A stretch of DNA of 64,000 nucleotides, from the NCBI RefSeq assembly GCF_020084865.1, contig NZ_CP071953.1:2418001-2482000 (forward strand), written 5' to 3'. Below, in pieces: positions 17,937-27,722 of the stretch. Below the pieces are notes generated by a model. The model was not told the DNA's origin, made no database searches, and saw only the letters and a program-made list of their open reading frames with translations. The translations under genes were made by a program, and so were the position numbers. Each line of letters opens with the position of its first letter. Position 1 is the first letter of the stretch. The stretch is from Candidatus Kaistella beijingensis. GTDB lineage: Bacteria; Bacteroidota; Bacteroidia; Flavobacteriales; Weeksellaceae.

Positions 17937-20900
17937 ATGAAAAAACTTCTATTCCTCTTATTTTCTTTTATTTCGTTTTTCTCTTTTGCGCAGCTTGACC
18001 GTGAACACTGGTTTGCCCCAATGTTTGATGGACAATCGAATGGTGGAGACGAACAATTTCTACAGGTCTCAACCAATGAGACGACACCTTTCAAAGTGTA
18101 TGTCTACAACAATAATTTGGTTGTAACAACCCTCACAATAAGCAAGGGAAATCCTGGCGTTTATAACGTTCCTAGGAGTTATATAATCACCACCGATACT
18201 TTTGATCTGTTTAAAGTTCGAACGCTTGGTTTATATATAAAAGCCGATAAGCCTTGCTTTGCTAATTTGCGCTTTGGGGTAACCAATCATACTGAAATTA
18301 TAACTTCAAAAGGAACGGCGGGAATCGGCACAAAATTCTATACCGTAGTTGCTCCAAACACTTACTACAGTACCAATACGGGTTTTGCAGCAAGTTTTCT
18401 TGCCACAGAAGACAATACTACGGTTACTGTAAATAATTTCAAGAAACTTTTAACATTCAATGGTGCAGGTTCTTCCACAAGTTTCACCTTTACATTAAAT
18501 AAAGGACAATCTTATATTATTGACGGAAGGTCAGATGCTACTAACAATTATGATGGATTCATCGGGGCAACAGTTACCGCGGATAAGCCCATTTCGATGA
18601 GCAACGGTAATTTTAACGGGCAGTATGCAACCACCAACAGCGGTGCCGGGACCGATATTTTGATGGATCAGTCGGTGCCCGTGGATAAACTGGGAGATGA
18701 ATTCGTAATTGTAAAAGGTTACGGACAAATCGGTAATAATATGGAGGGTGCTATTGTGGTGGCTACCGAAAAAAACACGCAGGTTTTTGTAAATGATTCG
18801 CCTACACCGATCGCAACTTTAGCCAATGAAGGCGATTATTACTTTATCAAAGAAAATAATTATATTCTTCGGGGAGGCACGCATTTTAATATGCATATTA
18901 AATCGGACAAGAACATATACGTTTATCAGGTTTTAGGAGGTGTAGAAAGCGGCTCATCACCTTTGGCTACAGGGGGAATGAATTATATACCGCCACTAAA
19001 CTGTTATCTGCCAAAAAGAATTGATGAGATCAGTTACATTAATTATCTATCAAACGTTCCACACAGTCCGCCTTTTCAAACAAAACTGAATATTATTACG
19101 GAAAAAGGAGCGGCAGTTACAGTAAATGGCACCACTCCAAATCCATTGTATGGACCTTACGATATTTCTTCGGTTGCAGCCAATCAAAAGTGGGTTTCTT
19201 ATTCTATTCCTAATGTAACGGGGAATATTACTGTAGTTTCCACAAAAGCAGTAACAGCGGGAATTGCAAGTGGAAATGGTGCGTTTGGTTATGGTGGTTA
19301 TTTTGCAGGGTTTTCTGCAATTCCTTTAATATTAAAGGTTGATGGTAACTGTCTACCGGGAGTAACACTTGCTGTTACAGCAGGTTACGATTCCTACGAA
19401 TGGCTTCTTAAAAATCCTGACGGATCTTACAGTCCTGCTCCGGGAATCAATAACACTTTTTCATACGACCCTCCACAAGCAGGGATTTACGCAGTAAAAG
19501 TAAAGCAGGGATCCTGTCCAGAAATTCAGACGAAGGATTATAAATTCTACAATTGTACAACTTATACCAACCAGAATATTCCTTCCTGTGGTAGTGAAAC
19601 ATTAACGCCTTCGTTTGCCTTGAGTTCGCAAACGGTAAATCCGGCAACGGTAACTTTGACAACACCTCCTACAAAAGGAACTGTTACCATAACTCCAACA
19701 GGACAGGTGATCTACACCGCAAACCCCAATGTAAGTGGTACAGATACGTTCAAAATTTCTTTCTGCGGCATCGGTGTGATTCCAGATTGTGAAACGATTC
19801 AGTACTCGATACAAATGATCGAAAAAAATGATAATCAGGTTTTACAAGAATGTTCGACCAATGGAATTGCAACTTATAACTTAACCACAGCGAACGTAAC
19901 TCCGGATACCACTCTAACAAAAAGTTATTTCAAAACATTTTCTGGCGCGCAAAATAATATTGCAGCAGATCAAATCTTGAATTTCACCAACTACAGTTCA
20001 GCAGACGGCTTCATCTATGTTCGTCTGGTAAACGGTGCAGGTTGTGTTTCGGTCGCGAAAGTGGAACTAAAATCAAAGCTCGCGCCTGAAGTTAAAGAAA
20101 ACCTCTACACAAAACTCCATTGCGACGAGGATTTGGATGGAGTGATGGATGGCATATATAAAGTTAATGTAAGCACCATTACGCCAATTGTTTTGGTTCA
20201 AGCGTCTAATTTTGTTGTGCGTTACTACTCAGACGCAGCCAGTGCCAATGTGGGCGGTGCAAATAATATTACTGGGACATACAGTTTTTCTCCTGGTGGG
20301 AGTATATGGATTAGAGTTGATGCTCCAAATGGTTGCCCTTCTGTCATTAAAGAAATTATCTTGCAAACCGGAACCGCTTTCACCATAACCGATCCGGTAA
20401 CAGAATATAAATGCGATAATGATCAGAACAATTCAGAAAACATCCTTCTTTCGGATTACACTTCAAAGTTTACAACCGACCCGGGTGCAACAGTCCAGTT
20501 TTTTAACACATTAGCAAATGCTAAAAATAACACGCCAACAACTACTGACGCACAAACTATTGCAGGTCCAAGAAGTTTCTTCTATCGTTTTAAAAAGGCT
20601 GGCTTCTGCGATGTAATCGGTACATTGAATATTTCACTGAAACCTTCTACTCCAACCGCTTTGTTAAATTCTTATACCGTTTGCCAGGGAGAAACTATTA
20701 CCCTTACAGCTGAAGATTCGCCAACTTATGTTGCATGGCTTTGGATGCAGGGAGCAACAACGATTTCAAATACTAAAACGGCCACATTAAGCTCCGGAAC
20801 TTATACTGTTTCATTTACGGATGCTTCGGGATGTATTTTTACCAAGAATATCACGATTGTTGATTCCCCAAAACCAATTCTTAATATTGCCGCATATAAC

Positions 20901-23900
20901 GCGACACTGTGTGACAGTAATTTTGATGGAATCAGTGATCCAGTGAATTTCAACACGGTAACCCCGATTATCGTGACCAACTACGCTGCAAATTCCACAT
21001 TGTTCAATGTGAGATATTATTTGAATAAAAATGACAGGGACGCGGGAAACAGCAACACGATTCCGAATCTGACCAACTGGACGTTTACAGCACCGACCAT
21101 CGTATACGTGAGAGCAGAATCACAGTACTGCGCCTATATTCCGGAGGAAATTCACTTCGGCTTTGGAGTAAGTGTTCCTCTTATTAAAACTTCGGATACA
21201 AGAACAGTTTGCGACGATAACACGATGAACGGATCAGAAGTTGTGAATTTGGCAAACTACCGAACCATATTTACCGCCGATGGAACAGCTTCGGTAAAAT
21301 ATTTTGATGATTTGGTTAAGGCTCAAAACAACTTACCTGGACAGAATATTGCCGCTTCACAAACAATTTCCGGTGATAAAACCTTTTATTACAGATTTAG
21401 CAAAGCAGGTTTTTGCGATGTTATAGGGACTTTAAATCTATTGTTTAAATCTCCGACACCTACTGCGTTATTAAATTCATACACCATTTGTGCGGGAAGT
21501 ACTATTTTGCTCACGGCAGAACCTTCGCCAACTTACACGGCGTGGTTGTGGAAGAAGGGAAGCGTTACGGTTTCCACGACGAACACGGCGACTTTGGGAG
21601 CGGGGGTTTACACCGTAACCTTTACCAACGCTTCGGGATGCGATTTCACGAAAACCATCACGGTTGTTGATTCCCCAAAACCAATTCTTAATATTGCCGC
21701 ATATAACGCGACACTGTGTGACAGTAATTTTGATGGAATCAGTGATCCAGTGAATTTCAACACGGTAACCCCGATTATCGTGACCAACTACGCTGCAAAT
21801 TCCACATTGTTCAATGTGAGATATTATTTGAATAAAAATGACAGGGACGCGGGAAACAGCAACACGATTCCGAACCTGACCAACTGGACGTTTACAGCAC
21901 CGACCATTGTATATGTGAGAGCAGAATCACAGTACTGCGCCTATATTCCGGAGGAAATTCACTTCGGCTTTGGAGTAAGTGTTCCTCTTATTAAAACTTC
22001 GGATACAAGAACAGTTTGCGACGATAACACGATGAACGGATCAGAAGTTGTGAATTTGGCAAACTACCGAAACATATTTACCGCCGATGGAACAGCTTCG
22101 GTAAAATATTTTGATGATTTGGTTAAGGCTCAAAACAACTTACCTGGACAGAATATTGCCGCTTCACAAACAATTTCCGGTGATAAAACCTTTTATTACA
22201 GATTTAGCAAAGCAGGTTTTTGCGATGTTATAGGGACTTTAAATCTATTGTTTAAATCTCCGACACCTACTGCGTTATTAAATTCATACACCATTTGTGC
22301 GGGAAGCACTATTTTGCTCACGGCAGAACCTTCGCCAACTTACACGGCGTGGTTGTGGAAGAAGGGAAGCGTTACGGTTTCCACGACGAACACGGCGACT
22401 TTGGGAGCGGGGGTTTACACCGTAACCTTTACCAACGCTTCGGGATGCGATTTCACGAAAACCATCACGGTTGTTGATTCCCCAAAACCAATTTTTAATA
22501 TTGCCGCATATAACGCGACACTGTGTGACAGTAATTTTGATGGAATCAGTGATCCAGTGAATTTCAACACGGTAACCCCGATTATCGTGACCAACTATGC
22601 TGCAAATTCCACCTTGTTCAATGTGAGATATTATTTGAATAAAAATGACAGGGACGCGGGAAACAGCAACACGATTCCGAATCTGACCAACTGGACGTTT
22701 ACAGCACCAACCATCGTATACGTGAGAGCAGAATCACAGTACTGCGCCTATATTCCGGAGGAAATTCACTTCGGCTTCGGAGTAAGTGTTCCTCTTATTA
22801 AAACTTCGGATACAAGAACAGTTTGCGACGATAACACGATGAACGGATCAGAAGTTGTGAATTTGGCAAACTACCGAACCATATTTACCGCCGATGGAAC
22901 AGCTTCGGTAAAATATTTTGATGATTTGGTTAAGGCTCAAAACAACTTACCTGGACAGAATATTGCCGCTTCACAAACAATTTCCGGTGATAAAACCTTT
23001 TATTACAGATTTAGCAAAGCAGGTTTCTGCGATGTTATAGGGACTTTAAATCTATTGTTTAAATCTCCGACACCTACTGCGTTATTAAATTCATACACCA
23101 TTTGTGCGGGAAGTACTATTTTGCTCACGGCAGAACCTTCGCCTACGTACACCACTTGGTTATGGAAAAAAGGAACTGCAACTGTTTCAACCACAAACAC
23201 CGCAACTTTAGGAGCAGGAACTTACACTATTACTTTTACCAATGCTTCAGGATGTCCTTTCACGAAAACCATCACGATTCTTGAATCTCCGAAACCAGTT
23301 TGGAAGCTTAATCTTTTCAGCGGAGTAAAATGCGATGAAAATTTTGATGGACAAATCGATGTTAATTTGAATGATATAACACCGGTAATTATTGGCAACA
23401 GCAGTTTGTTTACGGTACATTATTATCTAAACCAAAACGACGCAAATGTTGGAAACAACAATTACATCCAAAATCCAGCAGCTTGGTCTTACACAACTAA
23501 TACGACGATTTGGGTGCGTGCTTTCTCACAATATTGTCCAGGAGAAGTGAAGCAGCTTGATTTCAAAAAAGGGAATGATATACCTGTTAGTAAAACCGAA
23601 GATTCTGTTACGGAGTGTGATAACGCCGACAATAACGAAGATGGAATTAAAACCGTGAACCTGGGTTCATATATCTCAAATTTCACAGCTCTTTCGGGTG
23701 TCACTGCAACATACTATGACAACTTAAATGCTGCACAAAATAGCGGAACGGTTATTCCAAATCCAGTTTCCGTGAATCAGTCGGGCGTTTATTATTTGAG
23801 ATTACATAAAGCTAATTATTGTGACGTCATCGTTAAATTAAATGTAACAATTCAAATTCCTAAAAAATCTATTGTCTTGAAAGACAAAGCAATTTGTCCG

Positions 23901-24545
23901 GGAACGATTACGCAACTTGATGCAGGGCCAGGTTTTGACAGCTATCTATGGAGTACCGGGGAAACAACTCAAACGATAGATGTACCTGTTGGGAATTATT
24001 GGGTTGATTTAACCTTCAATGGCTGTACTTTCCGCCAACATGTTACTGTAAGCTCTGTCCCTATGCCAACAATCACTGGGGTTGAAATCATGGGAACTAC
24101 TGTTACTGTTAACGTTTCTGGAGGAAATCCACCTTATCAGTATGCGATTGACAATGGAAGTTATCAGTCGTCAAACGTATTCCACAATGTCCGCGGCGGT
24201 GATCATACCATTTATGTAATTTCCAGCGACAACTGTGCTCCGGTTTCTTATGAAATTACAGTTGTAGAGCCTTATAACGTAATTACTCCGAATGCAGATG
24301 GCATTAACGATGTGCTCAATTATTCCGCATTGCTGAAAAAGGATGCTCCGTTCATGCAAATTTTTGACCGTTACGGAAAAATAGTCTTTGTTGGAGACAA
24401 AAACAACCGTTATACGTGGGATGGAAGAGCATTCGGAAAAGCAGTACCAACAGGAAGTTATTGGTTGGTAATGCACTGGACTGAACCAGGTGTGGCAACG
24501 CCATCTCAATACAGTGGTTGGGTTTTAGTGAAAAACAGAGATTAA
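17937..24545 (+). CDS. Giant T9SS type B surface protein with tandem repeats
   Basis: 2202 residues. A signal peptide (MKKLLFLLFSFISFFSFAQ) is followed by an IgGFc-binding-like N-terminal region (about residues 20-480, starting DREHWFAPMF). Next come Ig-like/cadherin-like units with pairs of cysteines, then three units of 269 residues that are nearly identical (about residues 975-1782), and diverged relatives on both sides. The C-terminus (about 2110-2202, NVITPNADGINDVLNY to WVLVKNRD) is the gliding-motility-associated type B sorting domain. The protein is thus exported by T9SS and displayed on the surface, probably as an adhesin. It is a single gene closed by a perfect terminator. Confidence 0.92.
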   Translation: MKKLLFLLFSFISFFSFAQLDREHWFAPMFDGQSNGGDEQFLQVSTNETTPFKVYVYNNNLVVTTLTISKGNPGVYNVPRSYIITTDTFDLFKVRTLGLYIKADKPCFANLRFGVTNHTEIITSKGTAGIGTKFYTVVAPNTYYSTNTGFAASFLATEDNTTVTVNNFKKLLTFNGAGSSTSFTFTLNKGQSYIIDGRSDATNNYDGFIGATVTADKPISMSNGNFNGQYATTNSGAGTDILMDQSVPVDKLGDEFVIVKGYGQIGNNMEGAIVVATEKNTQVFVNDSPTPIATLANEGDYYFIKENNYILRGGTHFNMHIKSDKNIYVYQVLGGVESGSSPLATGGMNYIPPLNCYLPKRIDEISYINYLSNVPHSPPFQTKLNIITEKGAAVTVNGTTPNPLYGPYDISSVAANQKWVSYSIPNVTGNITVVSTKAVTAGIASGNGAFGYGGYFAGFSAIPLILKVDGNCLPGVTLAVTAGYDSYEWLLKNPDGSYSPAPGINNTFSYDPPQAGIYAVKVKQGSCPEIQTKDYKFYNCTTYTNQNIPSCGSETLTPSFALSSQTVNPATVTLTTPPTKGTVTITPTGQVIYTANPNVSGTDTFKISFCGIGVIPDCETIQYSIQMIEKNDNQVLQECSTNGIATYNLTTANVTPDTTLTKSYFKTFSGAQNNIAADQILNFTNYSSADGFIYVRLVNGAGCVSVAKVELKSKLAPEVKENLYTKLHCDEDLDGVMDGIYKVNVSTITPIVLVQASNFVVRYYSDAASANVGGANNITGTYSFSPGGSIWIRVDAPNGCPSVIKEIILQTGTAFTITDPVTEYKCDNDQNNSENILLSDYTSKFTTDPGATVQFFNTLANAKNNTPTTTDAQTIAGPRSFFYRFKKAGFCDVIGTLNISLKPSTPTALLNSYTVCQGETITLTAEDSPTYVAWLWMQGATTISNTKTATLSSGTYTVSFTDASGCIFTKNITIVDSPKPILNIAAYNATLCDSNFDGISDPVNFNTVTPIIVTNYAANSTLFNVRYYLNKNDRDAGNSNTIPNLTNWTFTAPTIVYVRAESQYCAYIPEEIHFGFGVSVPLIKTSDTRTVCDDNTMNGSEVVNLANYRTIFTADGTASVKYFDDLVKAQNNLPGQNIAASQTISGDKTFYYRFSKAGFCDVIGTLNLLFKSPTPTALLNSYTICAGSTILLTAEPSPTYTAWLWKKGSVTVSTTNTATLGAGVYTVTFTNASGCDFTKTITVVDSPKPILNIAAYNATLCDSNFDGISDPVNFNTVTPIIVTNYAANSTLFNVRYYLNKNDRDAGNSNTIPNLTNWTFTAPTIVYVRAESQYCAYIPEEIHFGFGVSVPLIKTSDTRTVCDDNTMNGSEVVNLANYRNIFTADGTASVKYFDDLVKAQNNLPGQNIAASQTISGDKTFYYRFSKAGFCDVIGTLNLLFKSPTPTALLNSYTICAGSTILLTAEPSPTYTAWLWKKGSVTVSTTNTATLGAGVYTVTFTNASGCDFTKTITVVDSPKPIFNIAAYNATLCDSNFDGISDPVNFNTVTPIIVTNYAANSTLFNVRYYLNKNDRDAGNSNTIPNLTNWTFTAPTIVYVRAESQYCAYIPEEIHFGFGVSVPLIKTSDTRTVCDDNTMNGSEVVNLANYRTIFTADGTASVKYFDDLVKAQNNLPGQNIAASQTISGDKTFYYRFSKAGFCDVIGTLNLLFKSPTPTALLNSYTICAGSTILLTAEPSPTYTTWLWKKGTATVSTTNTATLGAGTYTITFTNASGCPFTKTITILESPKPVWKLNLFSGVKCDENFDGQIDVNLNDITPVIIGNSSLFTVHYYLNQNDANVGNNNYIQNPAAWSYTTNTTIWVRAFSQYCPGEVKQLDFKKGNDIPVSKTEDSVTECDNADNNEDGIKTVNLGSYISNFTALSGVTATYYDNLNAAQNSGTVIPNPVSVNQSGVYYLRLHKANYCDVIVKLNVTIQIPKKSIVLKDKAICPGTITQLDAGPGFDSYLWSTGETTQTIDVPVGNYWVDLTFNGCTFRQHVTVSSVPMPTITGVEIMGTTVTVNVSGGNPPYQYAIDNGSYQSSNVFHNVRGGDHTIYVISSDNCAPVSYEITVVEPYNVITPNADGINDVLNYSALLKKDAPFMQIFDRYGKIVFVGDKNNRYTWDGRAFGKAVPTGSYWLVMHWTEPGVATPSQYSGWVLVKNRD
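20861..23281 (+). repeat. Three tandem 807-bp repeats inside the surface protein gene
   Basis: Units 20861-21667, 21668-22474 and 22475-23281 have exactly the same period (807 bp, 269 codons). Copies 1 and 2 differ at only a few bases, for example C/T changes near 21072/21879 and 21118/21925. Copy 3 diverges in its last ~140 bp. Each begins TGATTCCCCAAAACCAATT. The period keeps the frame, so gain or loss of a unit changes protein length without truncation. Confidence 0.95.
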
Positions 24546-24551
24546 TAGGAC

Positions 24552-24590
24552 AAAAAAAGCCTGAATTCAATTTGAATTCAGGCTTTTTTT
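24552..24590. terminator. Perfect bidirectional terminator
   Basis: Perfect arms with centre CAA/TTTG: AAAAAAAGCCTGAATTCAA at 24552-24570 and its complement to 24590. A run on one side and T run on the other make it serve both the surface protein gene and coaE. Confidence 0.92.
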
Positions 24591-24603
24591 AACTCAAAAA
24601 TAA

Positions 24604-25224
24604 TTACTCATTCAGCTTTTCGATTTGGCGAATAACATTCTCGGTTTCAGCTTGCAATTCGTCCATTCCATCATTATTGAAAATCACAAAGTCCGCTATC
24701 TTGATCTTGTCTTTTTCTGGCATTTGTTTATTCATCACGTTTTCAACTTCTCGGTAGGTTTTTCCGTCGCGATCCATCACTCTTTTCAACCGTAAATTAT
24801 CGTCGGCTGTAACTAAAACTGATTTAAAGCAGCTTTCGTTCAATTTAAGTTCAAAAAGAAGCGCAGTTTCCTTGAAAACAAATTCTGTTGTTTGATTTCC
24901 CACCCATTTTTCGAAATCATATTTCACGGCGGGGTGAATCATTCCGTTTAATTTCTGTAAAAGCTCTTCATCATTAAAAACAATTTCGGCAACATATTTC
25001 CTATCGTACAAACCATTTTCATCATACGCTTTTGCACCCAAAAGTTCGATGATTCCTTTCTTCAAGAGTTCATCATCATTCACGATTTCTTTGGCTCGAA
25101 CATCAGAATAGTAAACAGGAAATCCCATTTCTTCAATGAATTTCGCCACCGTAGATTTTCCCGAGCCAATTCCTCCGGTTAAGCCAATTATTTTAGGCAG
25201 ATTATTTAAACTTCCAGCATCCAT
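24604..25224 (-). CDS. coaE: Dephospho-CoA kinase
   Basis: 206 residues. It phosphorylates dephospho-CoA in the last step of coenzyme A synthesis. The P-loop G17-G-I-G-S-G-K23-S is intact. The family usually begins only a few residues before the P-loop strand (KIIGLTGG here), and the first eight residues (MDAGSLNN) are encoded by one unit of a 14-bp tandem repeat (ATGRATGCTGGAAG, two copies), so the start codon itself is repeat-derived. coaD, the preceding enzyme of the pathway, is at 54066-54536. Confidence 0.94.
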   Translation of the reverse strand: MDAGSLNNLPKIIGLTGGIGSGKSTVAKFIEEMGFPVYYSDVRAKEIVNDDELLKKGIIELLGAKAYDENGLYDRKYVAEIVFNDEELLQKLNGMIHPAVKYDFEKWVGNQTTEFVFKETALLFELKLNESCFKSVLVTADDNLRLKRVMDRDGKTYREVENVMNKQMPEKDKIKIADFVIFNNDGMDELQAETENVIRQIEKLNE

Positions 25225-25242
25225 CTTCCAGCATTCATCTTA

Positions 25243-26109
25243 TTAATATCCAAAAATATCATTCATCGTAAAAATTTCATCCAAACGAACTCCTTTTTCT
25301 GTCATTTTTAAAGAAGCCAATTCGTTGTGAGCATCGTGTTCGAAAAATAAAAGATATTCATTATCGACACATTGTTTCAAAAATTTCGCTTTTTCCTCCA
25401 TGGTCAAAAGTGGACGAGTGTCATAACCCATCACATAAACTTGCGGAATGTGACCCACTGTCGGAATTAAATCTGCCGCAAAAACAATGGTCTTGTCTTG
25501 ATATTGAATCACAGGGAGCATTTGCTTTTCGGTATGTCCATCCACAAAAATTACATCCATTTTCAAATCCGGTGCAAAACCGTAGTTCCCGTTTTGTGGA
25601 ATTGGCAAGAAATTGAGTTGTCCGCTTTCCTGCATTGGCAAAATATTTTCTTTCAGAAAACTGGCTTTTTCACGTGGATTTGGTTCTGTGGCCCATTTCC
25701 AATGGTTTTCATTCGTCCAGAAGTGGGCATTTTTGAAGGCAGGTCTGTAACCCGTTTTATCGTCATTCCATTCAATTGCTCCACCGCAGTGATCGAAGTG
25801 AAGGTGTGTTAAAAAAACATCGGTAATATCCTCTCGAACGAAACCATATTTTTTTAAATTTTTATCCAGAGAATCATCGCCCCAAAGTGAATAGTGTCCG
25901 AAAAATTTGTCATCCTGCTTATTTCCCAATCCGCAGTCGATGAGAATCAGTTTCTTTCCGTCTTCCACTAAGAGTGAGCGGGTTCCAAGTTCAATTAAAT
26001 TTTTTTCATCTGCGGGATTTGTCTTTTGCCACAAAGATTTTGGAACGACGCCGAACATTGCGCCACCGTCTAGTTTAAATTTTCCGCATTGTATAGGATA
26101 GAGTTTCAT
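25243..26109 (-). CDS. MBL-fold hydrolase, lactonase-like, cytosolic
   Basis: 288 residues without a signal peptide. The motif T-H102-L-H104-F-D106-H107-C-G-G and the later GHTEKQ and AADLIP (metal-bridging Asp) fit the AHL-lactonase/YtnP-like branch of the metallo-beta-lactamase superfamily. It would open lactones or hydrolyse esters; quorum quenching is possible but unproven. It lies 18 nt upstream of coaE and 64 nt downstream of ruvB on the same strand, probably in one transcript. Confidence 0.85.
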   Translation of the reverse strand: MKLYPIQCGKFKLDGGAMFGVVPKSLWQKTNPADEKNLIELGTRSLLVEDGKKLILIDCGLGNKQDDKFFGHYSLWGDDSLDKNLKKYGFVREDITDVFLTHLHFDHCGGAIEWNDDKTGYRPAFKNAHFWTNENHWKWATEPNPREKASFLKENILPMQESGQLNFLPIPQNGNYGFAPDLKMDVIFVDGHTEKQMLPVIQYQDKTIVFAADLIPTVGHIPQVYVMGYDTRPLLTMEEKAKFLKQCVDNEYLLFFEHDAHNELASLKMTEKGVRLDEIFTMNDIFGY

Positions 26110-26173
26110 AGAATTTAATTAATAATTGACCATTAAAAATGAATAATTTCTTTCTGCGTTATTTCCAAAACTT

Positions 26174-27196
26174 TTAAAAAAGTTCCCCTAAATTTTTCGG
26201 TCTGGAAATTCCTAAATGTTTATAAGCTTTCTCCGTCACTTCCCTTCCTCTCGGTGTTCTGATGATGAAACCTTCCTGAATTAAAAACGGCTCATAAACT
26301 TCCTCTAAAGTTTCGGGATTTTCTGCGATAGAAGTTGCCAATGCGGAAATTCCCACAGGTTTTCCACGGAAGTTTTCAATCATGACGCGCATAATCTTAT
26401 TGTCCATATCATCCAAACCAAATTCATCTACATTTAAAGAGTTTAAGGCAAATTTGGTGATGTTGATTTCAATTTCACCGTTTCCTTTTATTTCAGCAAA
26501 ATCACGGACTCTTCTTAAAAGCGCGTTTGCAATTCTCGGTGTTCCCCGACTTCTTCGGGCGATTTCCAAAGCGGCATCTTCATAGATTTTCACGCCCAAA
26601 ACTCTTGCGCTTCTTTCGATAATCATTCCCAAAAGTTCCACGGTGTAATATTCCAACCTGCTTTGAATTCCGAATCTTGCGAGCATTGGTTTGGTCAACA
26701 TTCCGCTTCTTGTGGTTGCTCCAACTAAAGTAAAAGGATTTAAACCAATCTGCACACTTCTCGCATTCGGACCGGTTTCGAGCATGATGTCGATTTTATA
26801 ATCTTCCATCGCCGAATACAGATATTCTTCAACAATTGGGGAAAGCCGGTGAATTTCATCGATGAAAAGAACGTCGTTTTCTTCAAGATTTGTGAGCAAT
26901 CCCGCTAAACTTCCAGGTTTATCCAAAACAGGACCGGAAGTTATTTTGCAATTTACTCCCAATTCATTTGCTATAATGTGCGCCAAAGTCGTTTTTCCCA
27001 ACCCGGGTGGACCGTGAAGAAGAACGTGGTCCAAAGCACCGCCACGATTTTTCGCCGCCGCAACGAAAACTTCCAAATTGTCCAGAGTCTTTCTTTGTCC
27101 TGCAAAATCTGCAAAACTCTGCGGACGGATTTTCTCTTCCTGCATCAGTTCCTCATCGGAAAAATTCTCTTTGTCTGCGTGTAAAAAGTCGGGCAT
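26174..27196 (-). CDS. ruvB: Holliday junction branch migration ATPase RuvB
   Basis: 340 residues, standard length. Walker [10 protein letters not shown] (residues 62-70), Walker B DEIHR near 117, sensor 1 GATTRSG and the winged-helix C-terminus ([18 protein letters not shown]) are all present. With RuvA it drives branch migration; RuvC at 5834-6388 is the partner nuclease. It is first in the minus-strand run with the MBL gene and coaE. Confidence 0.97.
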   Translation of the reverse strand: MPDFLHADKENFSDEELMQEEKIRPQSFADFAGQRKTLDNLEVFVAAAKNRGGALDHVLLHGPPGLGKTTLAHIIANELGVNCKITSGPVLDKPGSLAGLLTNLEENDVLFIDEIHRLSPIVEEYLYSAMEDYKIDIMLETGPNARSVQIGLNPFTLVGATTRSGMLTKPMLARFGIQSRLEYYTVELLGMIIERSARVLGVKIYEDAALEIARRSRGTPRIANALLRRVRDFAEIKGNGEIEINITKFALNSLNVDEFGLDDMDNKIMRVMIENFRGKPVGISALATSIAENPETLEEVYEPFLIQEGFIIRTPRGREVTEKAYKHLGISRPKNLGELF

Positions 27197-27288
27197 TAAA
27201 TTTTGGTTTGAATATTTTCAAAGGTAATAAAAATTTCCAGGTTAAGGTTAAGGTTGAGGTTGAGGAAACGTGATTCGTAAATTTTGAT

Positions 27289-27296
27289 TATTTTTG
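27289..27296 (+). promoter_or_regulatory. -7 box TATTTTTG inside the IVS-like element
   Basis: TATTTTTG fits TAnnTTTG and lies 23 nt before the ATG at 27320, so the small gene seems to carry its own promoter within the arms. Confidence 0.45.
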
Positions 27297-27319
27297 GAAA
27301 TAACTTAAAACTAATTGAA

Positions 27320-27679
27320 ATGATTAGTGATTTTACAGAAATGCCGGTTTGGCAAAAAGCAATGGATATTGCTGAGAAGTGCTTTGAAATATCCGAAGAC
27401 TTACCAAGAAAAGAAGATTATGCTCTCACTTCACAATTGAGACGTTCTGCAGAAAGTATATCGGCAAATATTGCAGAAGGATTTGGAAGAAGAACTTCAA
27501 AAGACAAAACGCTTTTTTATGATATTTCGAGGGGTTCTGCATTTGAAACCAAAAGTCATTTAATTTATGGTGTCCGTGTAAAATATTTCACAGAAAAAGA
27601 ATATGTAAAAATTAAATTCGTAATAGAGGAAGTTGTACATGAACTCAACAAAATCACCAACCATCTTCTTAGAAACTAA
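27320..27679 (+). CDS. Four-helix-bundle protein (23S rRNA IVS protein family)
   Basis: 119 residues from ATG 27320. The hallmark segments are present: MPVWQKAMDIAEKCFEI, LRRSAESISANIAEGFGR and a closing helix pair (VHELNKITNHLLRN). Members of this family (S23/IVP, relative of the Avd accessory protein of diversity-generating retroelements) are small basic four-helix bundles of largely unknown role, originally found inside 23S rRNA intervening sequences. Here the gene is not in rRNA. The longer reading from 27284 starts inside the promoter box and was rejected. Confidence 0.85.
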   Translation: MISDFTEMPVWQKAMDIAEKCFEISEDLPRKEDYALTSQLRRSAESISANIAEGFGRRTSKDKTLFYDISRGSAFETKSHLIYGVRVKYFTEKEYVKIKFVIEEVVHELNKITNHLLRN

Positions 27680-27684
27680 ACGCT

Positions 27685-27722
27685 CTCAACCTCAACCTTT
27701 ACCTCAACCTCAACCTCAACCT
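27685..27722 (+). repeat. (CTCAAC)n tract next to the hutI start
   Basis: CTCAAC/CTTTAC units run from 27685 to the codon before GTG 27723. Read in frame they would encode only QPQPLPQPQP, so the tract is unlikely to be part of HutI. Confidence 0.7.

Larger units (their letters stand above)
27241..27711 (+). mobile_element. IVS-like element: four-helix-bundle gene inside inverted hexamer repeats
   Basis: Left arm 27241-27266 (GTTAAGGTTAAGGTTGAGG and on) and right arm 27685-27711 (CTCAACCTCAACCTTTACCT and on) are near-perfect complements over about 26 bp, so the segment can fold with the small gene in the loop. The right arm continues with more CTCAAC units up to the hutI start. Intervening sequences in 23S rRNA encode the same protein family and also sit on a stem, which prompts the comparison; mobility is inference. 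Confidence 0.5.

Noticed and set aside
20861..23281. Tandem repeats considered as a CRISPR-like or IS array
   Set aside because: Units are 807 bp, continuous, in frame within one coding sequence and without spacers.
27633..27722. HutI start at ATG 27633
   Set aside because: Would overlap the four-helix-bundle gene and encode a QPQPLPQPQP stretch from the repeat tract; GTG 27723 gives the family N-terminus.
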